Part shown: positions 17,363-25,256 of the stretch, piece by piece | Position numbering within the stretch: position 1 is the first letter of the stretch | Layout: each line of letters begins with the position of its first letter | Source of the DNA: Catenuloplanes atrovinosus | GTDB lineage: Bacteria; Actinomycetota; Actinomycetes; Mycobacteriales; Micromonosporaceae | Direction: 5' to 3' | Assembly: GCF_031458235.1 (NCBI RefSeq) | Contig: NZ_JAVDYB010000001.1 | Location: forward strand, 1,302,001-1,366,000 | Length of the DNA: 64,000 nucleotides | Notes under the pieces: model-generated | Database searches by the model: none | The model's input: the letters and a program-made list of their open reading frames with translations, nothing else | Told to the model about the DNA's origin: nothing | Translations under genes and position numbers: made by a program

Positions 17363-18280
17363 TCAGCCGCCGGCGGCGCCCTCGGACCGCAGCAGATCGC
17401 GCAGCAGGCGGGCGACCCGGGCCATCGTGGCCTCCGCGGCCGGCTGCACCACCGCGGGCACTCGCGACTCGGTCAGCGCCACGATCGCGTACGCGGCGCC
17501 GTCCGCGTGCTCCACCACACCCATCTCGTGCCGCATGGTCAGCACCGTGCCGGTCTTCGACGACCAGCGCGACGAATCCGAGGCCAGGTCCGGCGCCAGC
17601 CGCTGCCGGTGCACGTTGTCGCCCAACAGCTCGCGCAGCCGCGCCGCGACCGGCGGCGCGACCGCGGACGGCGTCCACAGCGCGGTCAGCAGGTCCGCGA
17701 ACGCGCGCGCGGAGCCCGCGTGCGTGCGGCTCACGTCGAGCTGCGGGATCGGATGCCCCTGGCCGGTGGTGACCGCGCCGATCGCCAGCGCGTGAGCCAG
17801 GTGCGCCTCCTCGCGCGGAAACCGCTCGACCGGGGTCTCGGAGAGGTCGCGGATGCCGTGCCGCACCGCGATCCCGTCCAGCCCGAGCCGGCGCAGCTCG
17901 TCCATCACGGCGCGCGGCGGCACCAGCGCGAACAGCGCGTCCGCGGCGGCGCCGTCGCTGATCGCCACGGCCAGGTAGAGCAGGTCCTCGACCGCGATCG
18001 TGGCCGCGTGCCGGAACCGCATCAGCCCCGGCGGGCCCGGCGCCGCCACCCGGTCGGCCGGCGCGGTCACCGGCGCCGCGAGATCCAGCTCGCCGCGGTG
18101 CGCGCGCTCCAGCACCGCGACCGCCAGCGGCACCTTGACCAGCGACGCGGCCGGGAACACCGCGTCCGGCTCGATCCCCAGCTCCTCGCCGGAGCGCAGG
18201 TCCCGCACCAGGAAACCACCGCGCAGCCCGGCGTCGTCGAGCGCCTGCCGCGCCTCGCGGAACACCCTCGCGGTGCTCAC
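17363..18280 (-). CDS. BlaB-like penicillin-recognising serine protein without signal peptide
   Basis: A 305-residue protein of the class A beta-lactamase/DD-peptidase superfamily. The motifs are SLVK (active Ser near residue 44), SDG in place of SDN (near 115) and SKTGT (near 238). Unlike secreted enzymes it has no signal peptide and starts with a soluble helix. The GTG at 18280 overlaps the TGA of the upstream LysR gene (GTGA), so translation is coupled. LysR, then this gene, divergent from a true class A beta-lactamase, is the order of blaA-blaB/blaL in Streptomyces cacaoi, where BlaB is a non-secreted regulator. The call as a regulator and not a lactamase rests on that parallel. Confidence 0.75.
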   Translation of the reverse strand: MSTARVFREARQALDDAGLRGGFLVRDLRSGEELGIEPDAVFPAASLVKVPLAVAVLERAHRGELDLAAPVTAPADRVAAPGPPGLMRFRHAATIAVEDLLYLAVAISDGAAADALFALVPPRAVMDELRRLGLDGIAVRHGIRDLSETPVERFPREEAHLAHALAIGAVTTGQGHPIPQLDVSRTHAGSARAFADLLTALWTPSAVAPPVAARLRELLGDNVHRQRLAPDLASDSSRWSSKTGTVLTMRHEMGVVEHADGAAYAIVALTESRVPAVVQPAAEATMARVARLLRDLLRSEGAAGG

Positions 18281-19122
18281 GCCACCACCCCCAGACATTC
18301 CCCCACCGGTACGTACAGCAGCGTGCGCAGCAGGTGCAGCCGCGCGGGCGGGCCGGACGCCACGTCGTAGCCGCGGGCCACGTCCAGGTCGGCGGCCGGC
18401 GACCAGGCCAGCCCGTGCGCCCCGGCCTGCGCCGCGGAACAGAGCAGCAGGTCCGGCCCGGACAGCGCCTCCGCGGCGGCCTCCACCAGCGACCCGGCCA
18501 CCACGAGCTGCGCCGGGCGCAGACCGGCCGCGGCGCCGGCCCGGGTCACCCGGTCCCGCACGTGCGGCACGTCGTCCTCCGGCTGGATCCAGATCCGCCG
18601 GTCCGGGCGGCCGGAATCCGCCCTGGACGGGCGCAGCCGCTCCACGTGCGTGACCGGCTCGTCGCGCGCGGCCAGGCCGAGCGGCACCACCCACACCCCG
18701 ACGTCCGGCGGTACGGCGAGCAGCGCCGCGCCGTCCGCCCGCTCCTCCCGCCCGGCCGGGACCGGCTCCAGGTGCAGCCCGTGCGCGCGGGCCGCCGCGA
18801 CCAGCCGGGCCAGCGCGGGTGGCGGGCAGATCGCGGGCACGGTCAGCCGGAACGGGCGCCGCCGCGCGCGCTCCGCGTCGTGCTCCAGCTCATCCGCGAG
18901 CCGGATCAGCCGCTGCGCGGCCGGCAGCAGCCCCGCGCCGAACTGCGTGAGCGTGACCGCGCGCGCGGACCGGTCCAGCAGGTCGCCGCCGAGGTGCGCC
19001 TCCAGCGCGGAGACCCGCCGGGACGCCACGGACTGCGGGATTCGCAGCGCGGCGGCGCCGACCGTGAAGCTGCCGTGCCGGGCGACCGCCACGAACGCGC
19101 GACTGGCGGCGACAAGGTCCAT
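18277..19122 (-). CDS. LysR-type regulator of the beta-lactamase locus (BlaA-like)
   Basis: A 281-residue LysR-type regulator. The N-terminal winged helix-turn-helix is at residues 1-60 (SFTVGAAALRIPQSVASRRV, LEAHLGGDLLDRSARAVTLT). The C-terminal substrate-binding domain is periplasmic-binding-protein-like and rather divergent. It is divergent from the class A beta-lactamase at 19235, with a perfect T-N11-A dyad between them. By analogy with AmpR and with S. cacaoi BlaA it should activate the lactamase gene when cell-wall stress or beta-lactam is sensed. It is first gene of an operon with the BlaB-like protein, coupled by a 4-base overlap, and possibly with the molybdopterin subunit and XdhC further down. 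Confidence 0.85.
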   Translation of the reverse strand: MDLVAASRAFVAVARHGSFTVGAAALRIPQSVASRRVSALEAHLGGDLLDRSARAVTLTQFGAGLLPAAQRLIRLADELEHDAERARRRPFRLTVPAICPPPALARLVAAARAHGLHLEPVPAGREERADGAALLAVPPDVGVWVVPLGLAARDEPVTHVERLRPSRADSGRPDRRIWIQPEDDVPHVRDRVTRAGAAAGLRPAQLVVAGSLVEAAAEALSGPDLLLCSAAQAGAHGLAWSPAADLDVARGYDVASGPPARLHLLRTLLYVPVGECLGVVA

Positions 19123-19133
19123 GAACCGGCACT

Positions 19134-19148
19134 ATGCCAGATCGGCAT
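19134..19148. promoter_or_regulatory. LysR box (T-N11-A dyad)
   Basis: ATGCC-AGATC-GGCAT is a perfect 5+5 inverted repeat (19134-19138 and 19144-19148) with T at 19135 and A at 19147 exactly 11 bases apart. It sits 12 bases upstream of the LysR ATG and about 90 bases upstream of the beta-lactamase start. A partial second copy (CTGCCAGAGTCGG, about 19188-19200) lies nearer the lactamase promoter. Confidence 0.65.
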
Positions 19149-19234
19149 GAGAACCACGCTTCCCGTCTTCGACAGCATGAGACGCCTCTGCCAGAGTCGG
19201 GTCGTCCGATTCGTACCCACCAGAGGGGTTGGTC

Positions 19235-20077
19235 TTGAAGGTCCTGAAGATCGTGACGGTGGTCGCGGCGGTGCTCGCGCTGACGCCCACGGCCGCGTCC
19301 GCGACCGGCGTCTACCAGCGGCTGGAGCAGCGGTACGACGCGCGCCTCGGCGTCTACGCGGTGGACACCGGCACCGGCCGGACGGTGACGTTCCGGGCGG
19401 ACGAGCGGTTCGCGTACGCGTCCACGTTCAAGGCGCTCGCGGCCGCCGCGGTGCTGGACCGCACCACCGACGCCGAGCTGCGCCGCGTGGTCCGCTACAC
19501 CGCGGCCGACCTGGTCGACTACTCGCCGGTCACGGAGCTGCACGTGGACGAGGGCATGACGCTCGCCGCGATCGCCGAGGCCGCGATCACGGTCAGCGAC
19601 AACACGGCCGGTAACCTGCTCTTCCGCGAGCTGGGCGGCCCGGACGGGCTGGAGCGCGCGCTGCGCGCGATCGGCGACCGCACCACCTCCGCCGACCGGA
19701 TCGAGACCGAGCTGAACACCGCGATCCCGGGCGACCGCCGCGACACCAGCACGCCGCGCGCGCTCGCGGCCGACCTGCGCGCCTACGCGCTCGGCGGCGA
19801 ACTGTGCCGGGGCGACCGGGAGCAGTTCGTCGCGTGGCTGCGGGCGAACACCACCGGCGGCGAGACGATCCGCGCGGGCGTGCCGTCCGACTGGGTGGTG
19901 GGGGACAAGACCGGCTCCGGCGGGTACGGCACGCGCAACGACATCGCGGTCCTGTGGCCGCCGTCCGGCGCGCCGATCGTGCTGGCGGTGCTGTCGACCC
20001 GGGAGACCGAGGGTGCCGAGTACGACAACGCGCTGCTGGCGGACGCCGCCGCCGCGGTGGTGGACACGCTTCGCTGA
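19235..20077 (+). CDS. bla: Secreted class A beta-lactamase
   Basis: A 280-residue serine beta-lactamase, exported by a Sec-type signal peptide ([15 protein letters not shown], cleavage near ASA, residue 22). All class A elements are present: STFK (nucleophile Ser, near residue 63), SDN (near 121), ETELN (the Glu166-x-x-Asn element, near 158) and KTG (near 225). It should hydrolyse penicillins and perhaps cephalosporins outside the cell. The start is a TTG; 19235 was preferred over the TTG at 19229 because GAGGGG lies six bases upstream of it. The LysR box and the BlaB-like gene next door suggest inducible expression. Confidence 0.93.
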   Translation: MKVLKIVTVVAAVLALTPTAASATGVYQRLEQRYDARLGVYAVDTGTGRTVTFRADERFAYASTFKALAAAAVLDRTTDAELRRVVRYTAADLVDYSPVTELHVDEGMTLAAIAEAAITVSDNTAGNLLFRELGGPDGLERALRAIGDRTTSADRIETELNTAIPGDRRDTSTPRALAADLRAYALGGELCRGDREQFVAWLRANTTGGETIRAGVPSDWVVGDKTGSGGYGTRNDIAVLWPPSGAPIVLAVLSTRETEGAEYDNALLADAAAAVVDTLR

Positions 20078-20085
20078 GGGGGAGG

Positions 20086-20105
20086 CCGCCCGGCGAGCCG
20101 GGCGG
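20086..20105. terminator. Bidirectional hairpin between bla and the TetR gene
   Basis: An eight-base-pair stem (20086-20093 with 20098-20105) and 4-base loop fill the 28-base gap between the 3' ends of two convergent genes. Confidence 0.6.
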
Positions 20106-20690
20106 TCACCCTTCGAGGCCGGCGAGCAGCGTGGCGACCACCGTGCCGGCGAAGTCGGCCGGGTCGCCGGTCTCGGTGAAGTTGCCGAGGAACGCGCGCT
20201 GGAACGCGGCGCCGAGCAGCATCGCCGCCGCCGCGTCCGGGTCGGCGTCCGCGCGCAGCCGGCCCAGCCGCCGTTCCGCCTCCAGGTAGCCGGCCAGCGC
20301 CGCGAGCGGCACCTGCGGCCCGGAGTTCCGCTCGCGCAGCCGGCCGAGGTGCGCGGCGAACAGCGCCGGGTCGGAGAACAGCGACGCGGCCATCGGGAAG
20401 CCGTGCTCGTAGAAGTCGGCCGCGGCCAGCACCACCTCGCGGAGCACGTCCGCGACCGGCTCCGCACCGACCCGGCCCGGCAGCCCGCCGAGCACCGCGA
20501 CCAGTGTGGTCGGCCCGCGCTCGCCCAGCACCGCGAGGAAGATGTCGGTCTTGTCGCGGAAGTGCTTGTAGAGCGCCGCCTCGGACAGGCCGGCGGCCAG
20601 CGCGATCTCCTTGGTCGTCGCCCGGGCCAGCCCGCGGTCCCGGATGACGCCGGCGGCGGCGCTGACGATGCGATCGCGGGTGGTCGACAT
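20106..20690 (-). CDS. TetR-family transcriptional repressor
   Basis: A 194-residue TetR regulator. The helix-turn-helix is at residues about 5-50 (RDRIVSAAAGVIRDRGLARA, TTKEIALAAGLSEAALYKHF), followed by an all-helical ligand-binding and dimerisation domain. The ATG at 20690 has AAGGAG just upstream. On the minus strand TTGGTG, 16 bases and TATGGT form its likely promoter, which lies inside the palindromic operator at 20710-20748. It is therefore probably autoregulated and also controls the divergent NAD(P)-binding gene at 20764. The ligand is unknown. Confidence 0.9.
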   Translation of the reverse strand: MSTTRDRIVSAAAGVIRDRGLARATTKEIALAAGLSEAALYKHFRDKTDIFLAVLGERGPTTLVAVLGGLPGRVGAEPVADVLREVVLAAADFYEHGFPMAASLFSDPALFAAHLGRLRERNSGPQVPLAALAGYLEAERRLGRLRADADPDAAAAMLLGAAFQRAFLGNFTETGDPADFAGTVVATLLAGLEG

Positions 20691-20709
20691 TCCGCTCCTT
20701 GACGCAGGG

Positions 20710-20748
20710 GTGAGTGTTCACTAACCATAGTGGTTAGTGAGCACTCAC
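20710..20748. promoter_or_regulatory. 39-base palindromic TetR operator
   Basis: Two 18-base arms (20710-20727 and 20731-20748) with one mismatch around a central TAG. Core half-site TTCACTAACCA / TGGTTAGTGAG. It covers the -10 box of the TetR gene (TATGGT on the minus strand) and the promoter region of the divergent gene, and is AT-richer than its surroundings. Confidence 0.8.
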
Positions 20749-20763
20749 CAACCAGGAGTCGTC

Positions 20764-21396
20764 ATGAAGATCACCGTTCTCGGCGCCACCGGCGGCACCG
20801 GCACGCACGTGCTGCGCCAGGCCCGCGCGGCGGGCCACGACGTCACCGCCGTGGTCCGCGACCCGGCCCGGCTGCCCGACCTGCCCGGCCTCACGGTCGC
20901 GACCGCGACCGTGACCGACCCGGACGCGATCGGCGGCGCGATCTCCGGCCGGGACGCGGTCGTCTCCGCGCTCGGCCCGCGCGGACTGCGCGCACCCACC
21001 ACCATCTGCGCGGACGGCGCCGCCGCCGCGGTCGCGGCCATGCGCCGGCACGGCGTCCGCCGCCTGGTCGTGGTCAGCAACAGCGGCATGCACGTGGACG
21101 ACCGGGACGGGCCGCTCACCCGGTACGCGGTGAAGCCGATCCTGAAGCGGGTGCTCGCCCACGCGTACGCGGACATGCGGGCGATGGAAGACCTGGTCGC
21201 GGCCACGGACCTGGACTGGACGATCGTCCGGCCGCCGATGCTCACCGACGGGCCGCGGACCGGCCGCTACCGCACCGAACTGGGCCGGGGGGTGCGCGGC
21301 GGCAACCGGATCTCGCGCGCCGATCTGGCCGACGCGGTGCTGCGCTGCCTGGCCGATCCGCGCACCGTCCGTACCACGGTGGCGGTCGCTGTTTGA
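20764..21396 (+). CDS. NAD(P)H-binding protein, atypical SDR/NmrA-like
   Basis: A 210-residue Rossmann protein of the NAD(P)-binding 10 (SDR_a5) group. The dinucleotide motif MKITVLGATGGTGTHVLRQA is at the N-terminus, then VSALGPRG, LVVVSNSGM and TIVRPPMLTDG. Members act as NAD(P)H-dependent reductases or redox sensors and lack the YxxxK catalytic pair. The ATG at 20764 has AGGAG seven bases upstream; an in-frame ATG at 20737 would lie inside the operator. Divergence from TetR and a shared operator mark it as the TetR target. Confidence 0.85.
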   Translation: MKITVLGATGGTGTHVLRQARAAGHDVTAVVRDPARLPDLPGLTVATATVTDPDAIGGAISGRDAVVSALGPRGLRAPTTICADGAAAAVAAMRRHGVRRLVVVSNSGMHVDDRDGPLTRYAVKPILKRVLAHAYADMRAMEDLVAATDLDWTIVRPPMLTDGPRTGRYRTELGRGVRGGNRISRADLADAVLRCLADPRTVRTTVAVAV

Positions 21397-21440
21397 CCCA
21401 CCGCCACCACCGGTTCACCGATGAGGGTATCGGTCACCCC

Positions 21441-21623
21441 GTGCTGGCCTATCTGCTCGTGGCGCTCGCGCTCAGCGGCGGTGCGACCTGGACCGTGCTC
21501 GACGGCCCGGTCGCCGGCTCGCGCCGCCGCAACCACCTGCTCGGCGGCGTGCTGCTGGCCGCGGCCGCGGCGGTCTGGATCGGCGGGCTGATCGCGGTGC
21601 TGGCCGGGGCGCTCCGGCCATGA
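21441..21623 (+). CDS. Small two-helix membrane protein
   Basis: Sixty residues starting VLAYLLVALALSGGATW, then a charged loop GSRRRNH and a second helix LLGGVLLAAAAAVWIGGLI. It is too short and featureless for a family assignment. The GTG at 21441 opens the first helix; a GAGGG stretch lies 13 bases upstream. It follows the NAD(P)-binding gene by 44 bases and may be co-transcribed. It could be a chance open frame, but the hydrophobic pattern with a charged turn is gene-like. Confidence 0.4.
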   Translation: MLAYLLVALALSGGATWTVLDGPVAGSRRRNHLLGGVLLAAAAAVWIGGLIAVLAGALRP

Positions 21624-21718
21624 TCGGCTGAAACTCGGCGAAGCGCCTGCTGGCGGCGTACCCAGGAATGATCCTTAACGGGGGCCGCCGGGGCGGCCCG
21701 CGCGAAGGAGGCCGCCAC

Positions 21719-22993
21719 ATGATCGAATACGCGATGCCCGGGGCGTGGGTCCGCGAGTTCACCGTCGACGTGCCGCTGGACTGGGACGACCCGTCCGCCG
21801 GCACGATCGCGCTCTTCGTCCGCGAACTGGCCGACCCGGAGCGGCGGCACGACGACCTGCCGCTGCTGACCTACCTCCAGGGCGGTCCGGGCGGCGCGAA
21901 CCCGCGGTTCACCGGCGTGGACGGCTGGCTCGCCGAGGCGCTGCCGGGTTACCGCGTGGTGCTGGTCGACCAGCGCGGCACCGGCCGCAGCTCGCCGGTC
22001 GACGGCACGGTGATCGCGCGGGTCGCGGACCCGGGCGCGTACCTGCTGCGGTTCCGGGCCGACTCGATCGTGCGCGACCTGGAGCACGTGCGCCGCACCC
22101 GGTACGACGGCAAGCGCTGGGCCACGCTCGCGCAGAGCTTCGGCGGGTGGATCACGCTCACCTACCTGTCCACCGCGCCGCAGGCCCTGACCGCCTGCTA
22201 CGTGTGCGGCGGCATCCCGGGCGTCCCGGCCGACCCGGACGCGGTCTACCGGCGCACCTTCGACCGCGCCGCCGCGAAGACCGCGGACCTCTACCGCCGG
22301 TACCCGCAGGACGCGGAGACGGTCGCCGCGATCGCTGACCGACTGGCAGCCGGCGGCACCCGGCTGCCGGACGGCTCGCCGCTGTCCGTGCGCCGCCTCC
22401 AGACGCTCGGTGCCGACCTCGGCTTCGGCCGCGGCCACCTGCGCCTGCACTGGCTGATCTCCGAGGCGCTCACCGACGACGGCCGGCTCACCGACGGATT
22501 CCTGGAGGGCGTGCTGACCCGCACGTCCAGCGCGTCGAACCCGCTGTACTGGACGCTCCAGGAGACCATCTACGGCGACGGGGCGAACGGGCCGTTCCGC
22601 TGGTCCGCGCAGCGCGAACGGGACCGGCGGCCCGAGTTCGCCGAGGACCGCCGGCCGCTGCTGTTCACCGCCGAGATGACGTTCCCGTGGATGTTCGAGG
22701 AGATCCGCGCGCTGCGCCCGTTCGCCGCCGCGATGGAGCAGCTCGCCGCCGTGGAGACGTGGACGCCGCTCTACGACCCGGACCGGCTCGCCGCGAACGC
22801 GGTCCCGCTGGCCGCGATCGTCTACCACGACGACGTGTTCGTCGACGAGAGCCTGCAGCGGCAGACGCTCGCCCGGCTCGGCAACGCCACCATGTGGATC
22901 ACCAACGAGTTCGAGCACGACGGCATCGGCAGCGGCCGGGTCCTCACCCGCCTCCGCGAACTGATCCGGGACCGCGGCGGCGAACTGCGGTGA
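21719..22993 (+). CDS. S33-family alpha/beta hydrolase (prolyl aminopeptidase-like)
   Basis: A 424-residue cytoplasmic hydrolase. The oxyanion segment LTYLQGGPGGANPRF is near residue 45, VVLVDQRGTGRSS near 80 and the nucleophile elbow AQSFGGW near 140 (Ser; the first Gly of GxSxG is Ala here). A late His lies in FEHDGIGSG near the C-terminus and an Asp in YHDDVF. The layout matches proline iminopeptidases, which cleave an N-terminal Pro from peptides. The ATG at 21719 has AAGGAGG seven bases upstream. It appears to be a stand-alone gene. Confidence 0.88.
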   Translation: MIEYAMPGAWVREFTVDVPLDWDDPSAGTIALFVRELADPERRHDDLPLLTYLQGGPGGANPRFTGVDGWLAEALPGYRVVLVDQRGTGRSSPVDGTVIARVADPGAYLLRFRADSIVRDLEHVRRTRYDGKRWATLAQSFGGWITLTYLSTAPQALTACYVCGGIPGVPADPDAVYRRTFDRAAAKTADLYRRYPQDAETVAAIADRLAAGGTRLPDGSPLSVRRLQTLGADLGFGRGHLRLHWLISEALTDDGRLTDGFLEGVLTRTSSASNPLYWTLQETIYGDGANGPFRWSAQRERDRRPEFAEDRRPLLFTAEMTFPWMFEEIRALRPFAAAMEQLAAVETWTPLYDPDRLAANAVPLAAIVYHDDVFVDESLQRQTLARLGNATMWITNEFEHDGIGSGRVLTRLRELIRDRGGELR

Positions 22994-23121
22994 GGATTCA
23001 CGCGCAGGCGGCGGCGGCTCGGCGCAGCGCTCCGACCAGACCGGCAGCGGTGCCGCGCCGAGGTGCGCGGCGAGCCGGCCCAGGAACGCGCGCGTGCTCG
23101 GGGACGAAACCGCGCGCGTTG

Positions 23122-23271
23122 CGCGCTCCGGACAACCTGCGCTCCCGCCGCGCCCTCGAGAAGATCGGCGCCAGCCCCGACGGCACCCACCCCGGCGCCT
23201 CCGGCCACGCCACCCTCCGCTACCGCCTCCGCCGCGCGGATCGCCGCCCGCCGGGTGCGGCGACCGCCTAG
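23122..23271 (+). pseudogene. Remnant of a GNAT acetyltransferase C-terminus
   Basis: The frame ending at the TAG of 23269-23271 reads LRAPDNLRSRRALEKIGASP and then a short tail. The Asn-x-x-Ser-x-x-(A/V)-L-E-K-(I/L)-G pattern is the last acetyl-CoA-contacting helix of GNAT enzymes. No start codon, beta-sheet core or acetyl-CoA loop precedes it. The tail overlaps the stop of the convergent gene at 23268. It could instead be a chance match in a GC-rich frame. Confidence 0.35.
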
Positions 23272-23936
23272 CCCAGCAGCGGGAAGAGGCCGGCGGCCGG
23301 GCCGAGGGTGGTGCGGTCGGTGGTGCTGAGCGCGAGCCGGCCCGCGCCCTTGAGCAGGTAGTCCTCCACGCCCCAGTCCGCCGGGCGGGTCGCTCCGCGC
23401 AGGGCGAGCAGGCCGTCCAAGGTGGAGACGGCGGGCTCGGGGGCGGGTGGGAGGCCGAGCAGCAGGTCCAGGTGGTGGATGACGGCCTCGGTGGCGAGCG
23501 TGGTGAGCAGGTCCGGGGTGGCCAGCACGTGGCCCTGGGTGGCGACGAACGGGTGGGGCGCGGCGACCGCGGCGTGCACGGCGGCGGCGGAGGTCTCCCG
23601 CCACAGGCCGACCAGCAGGCCCGGCTCGCGGGCGGCCGAGGCGGCGCGGCGGCCGGCCCAGGCGGACGCGGCCGCGGCGCGCTCGGCGCTCTCCCAGTCG
23701 GGCTCGGGCGCGGTGGGTGCGGACCAGTACGTCACGTACGTCCGGGTGGGCGGGCCGGCCGCGGGGGTGGCCAGCGCGACCAGCGCGCGACGGGCGTCCT
23801 CCGTGAGGTGGTGCACCAGGTCCGCGACCGTCCACCCGTGACACCGGGTCGGTGCCAGCAACTCCATCGGGCTCAGCGGGGTGAGGACCGCCGTCACCCC
23901 GTCGTACGCAGCCCGCAGCGCCTCCGCCTCCCGCAT
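23268..23936 (-). CDS. Mycothiol-dependent maleylpyruvate isomerase-type protein
   Basis: A 222-residue protein of the DinB-like four-helix fold used by mycothiol-dependent enzymes. The N-terminal domain carries the metal-binding pattern TRCHGWTVADLVHHL (residues 30-45) and a later His-containing stretch TEAVIHHLDLLLGL (near 160). The C-terminal part ends in an MDMPI-like region (DYLLKGAGRLALS). The reaction is unknown; relatives isomerise maleylpyruvate or conjugate mycothiol. The ATG at 23936 opens the first helix. It is followed upstream on the same strand by a second DinB protein, 13 bases away, probably in one operon. Confidence 0.7.
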   Translation of the reverse strand: MREAEALRAAYDGVTAVLTPLSPMELLAPTRCHGWTVADLVHHLTEDARRALVALATPAAGPPTRTYVTYWSAPTAPEPDWESAERAAAASAWAGRRAASAAREPGLLVGLWRETSAAAVHAAVAAPHPFVATQGHVLATPDLLTTLATEAVIHHLDLLLGLPPAPEPAVSTLDGLLALRGATRPADWGVEDYLLKGAGRLALSTTDRTTLGPAAGLFPLLG

Positions 23937-23949
23937 GCGGACGATCGTG

Positions 23950-24465
23950 TCAGACTCGGCGGTCCGGCAGCAGCCCCCGGACGTACGCGGCCTGGCCCGC
24001 GTGTTGCGCGTCGTCGTCGTACACGCTGATCAGGCGCACGCCCAGCGTCACCGGCGGGTCCCAGCGCTCGTCGACGACCCGGTCCAACTCCGCGTCGGTG
24101 AGCGTGCCGATCCAGCCGACCGTGCGCTCGTGCACCGCGGTGTAGTAATCGGTCAGCGCCCGCGCGTCCCGGGGGCGGACCGCGGCGACGTCGCGCCGGC
24201 CGTGTCCGTACCCCGTGTTGCCCGGATCGGGTGTCAGGCCGAACGCCGCGGCGAAGTCACCGGTCGCCCAGAGCTGCTCCACGCCCATCACCTCGGCCAC
24301 GTGGTCGTCCTGCACCCGGGTCAGGTGCCACACCAGCCACCCGATCGGGTTCGCCCCGTCACCCGGTGCCCAGGTCAACTGCTCCGCCGTCAGACCGTCC
24401 ACCGCGCCGCCGACCAGCTCGGGCAGCCGCCCGAACGCGTCGAGTAGAACCTCATTCGCCCGCAT
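23950..24465 (-). CDS. DinB-family (DUF664-like) mycothiol transferase
   Basis: A 171-residue DinB-fold protein: MRANEVLLDAFGRLPELVGG, then NPIGWLVWHLTRVQDDHVAE with the first metal His, and ISVYDDDAQHAGQAAYVRGL with the last His pair. This three-His arrangement is typical of bacillithiol/mycothiol S-transferases. The ATG at 24465 was chosen over an upstream in-frame start at 24609, because TACTGT eight bases before it suggests a leaderless promoter. It lies 13 bases upstream of the gene at 23936 (same strand) and is divergent from a third DinB-type gene at 24521. Confidence 0.75.
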   Translation of the reverse strand: MRANEVLLDAFGRLPELVGGAVDGLTAEQLTWAPGDGANPIGWLVWHLTRVQDDHVAEVMGVEQLWATGDFAAAFGLTPDPGNTGYGHGRRDVAAVRPRDARALTDYYTAVHERTVGWIGTLTDAELDRVVDERWDPPVTLGVRLISVYDDDAQHAGQAAYVRGLLPDRRV

Positions 24466-24520
24466 GACGTCCGACAGTACCCACCGGTTTCTGTCGTACC
24501 CCGGTGGGATGGTGGTGGCC

Positions 24521-25114
24521 ATGACGGAGACGTTCGATCTGCGCCCGGCCGCGCGCGAGCTGGCCACCCTGGTCGCGACCGTGCCCGACGACCGGCTGAC
24601 GCTGCCCACGCCCTGCCCCGGCTATTCGCTCGGCGACCTGCTCGCGCACGTCGCCGGCCTCGCGCTCGCGTTCCGGGCCGCCGCGGACAAGGCGCTCGGC
24701 CCGCTGACCGGTGCCGCGCCCTCCGGCGAGGCGGCGTCGCTGCCGGCCGGCTGGCGCACCGAGATCCCGCGCCGCCTCGACGCGCTCGCCGACGCCTGGG
24801 CCGCGCCCGCCGCCTGGGAGGGCATGACCGAGGCCGGCGGCGTCACGCTGCCCGGCGCGGTGGCCGGCCTGGTCGCCGCGGACGAGCTGGTCGTGCACGG
24901 GTGGGACGTGGCCCGCGCGCTCGGCCGCCCGTTCACCGCCGCCGACTCGCCGCTCGAGGCGGCGTACCGGTTCGTGCTCGCCTCGGCCGAGCCCGGCGCC
25001 CCCCGCGACGGCCTCTTCGGCCCGATCGTCCCGGTCCCCGACGACGCCCCGCTGCTCGACCGCGTCCTCGGCCTGGCCGGCCGCGACCCCGCCTGGGAGC
25101 CGCCCCGCCACTGA
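24521..25114 (+). CDS. TIGR03086-like metal-binding DinB protein
   Basis: A 197-residue protein. The N-terminus MTETFDLRPAARELATLVAT is followed by PTPCPGYSLGDLLAHVAGLA (metal-binding His) and later ADELVVHGWDVARALGRPF (second His), the pattern of the TIGR03086 family of mycothiol-dependent maleylpyruvate isomerase N-terminal-like proteins. An in-frame ATG at 24509 would add four residues; the ribosome site does not separate the two. Function unknown. It is third of three neighbouring DinB-superfamily genes, on the opposite strand to the other two. Confidence 0.75.
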   Translation: MTETFDLRPAARELATLVATVPDDRLTLPTPCPGYSLGDLLAHVAGLALAFRAAADKALGPLTGAAPSGEAASLPAGWRTEIPRRLDALADAWAAPAAWEGMTEAGGVTLPGAVAGLVAADELVVHGWDVARALGRPFTAADSPLEAAYRFVLASAEPGAPRDGLFGPIVPVPDDAPLLDRVLGLAGRDPAWEPPRH

Positions 25115-25256
25115 CAGATCAAGAGCACCGTCATGTTCCCGCTTCCGGCGTGGTCACCGTCCGCATGCTCGGATCGGGTACCGGTCGGCCGTGGCCGGCC
25201 TCCCCGCCGGTTCCGCGAGTGGTCACGGAGAACCGGCTGGGCCGTCACGATGCGGG

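Noticed and set aside
18298-18694. Earlier starts (to 18694, or the ATG at 18298) for the BlaB-like gene
   Set aside because: The region upstream is coding for the LysR protein in another frame; the GTG at 18280 gives the usual GTGA overlap and a normal N-terminus.
22998-23213. 71-codon minus-strand frame after the S33 peptidase gene
   Set aside because: Low-complexity Arg/Ala-rich composition, no domain, and overlaps the better-supported GNAT remnant on the other strand.
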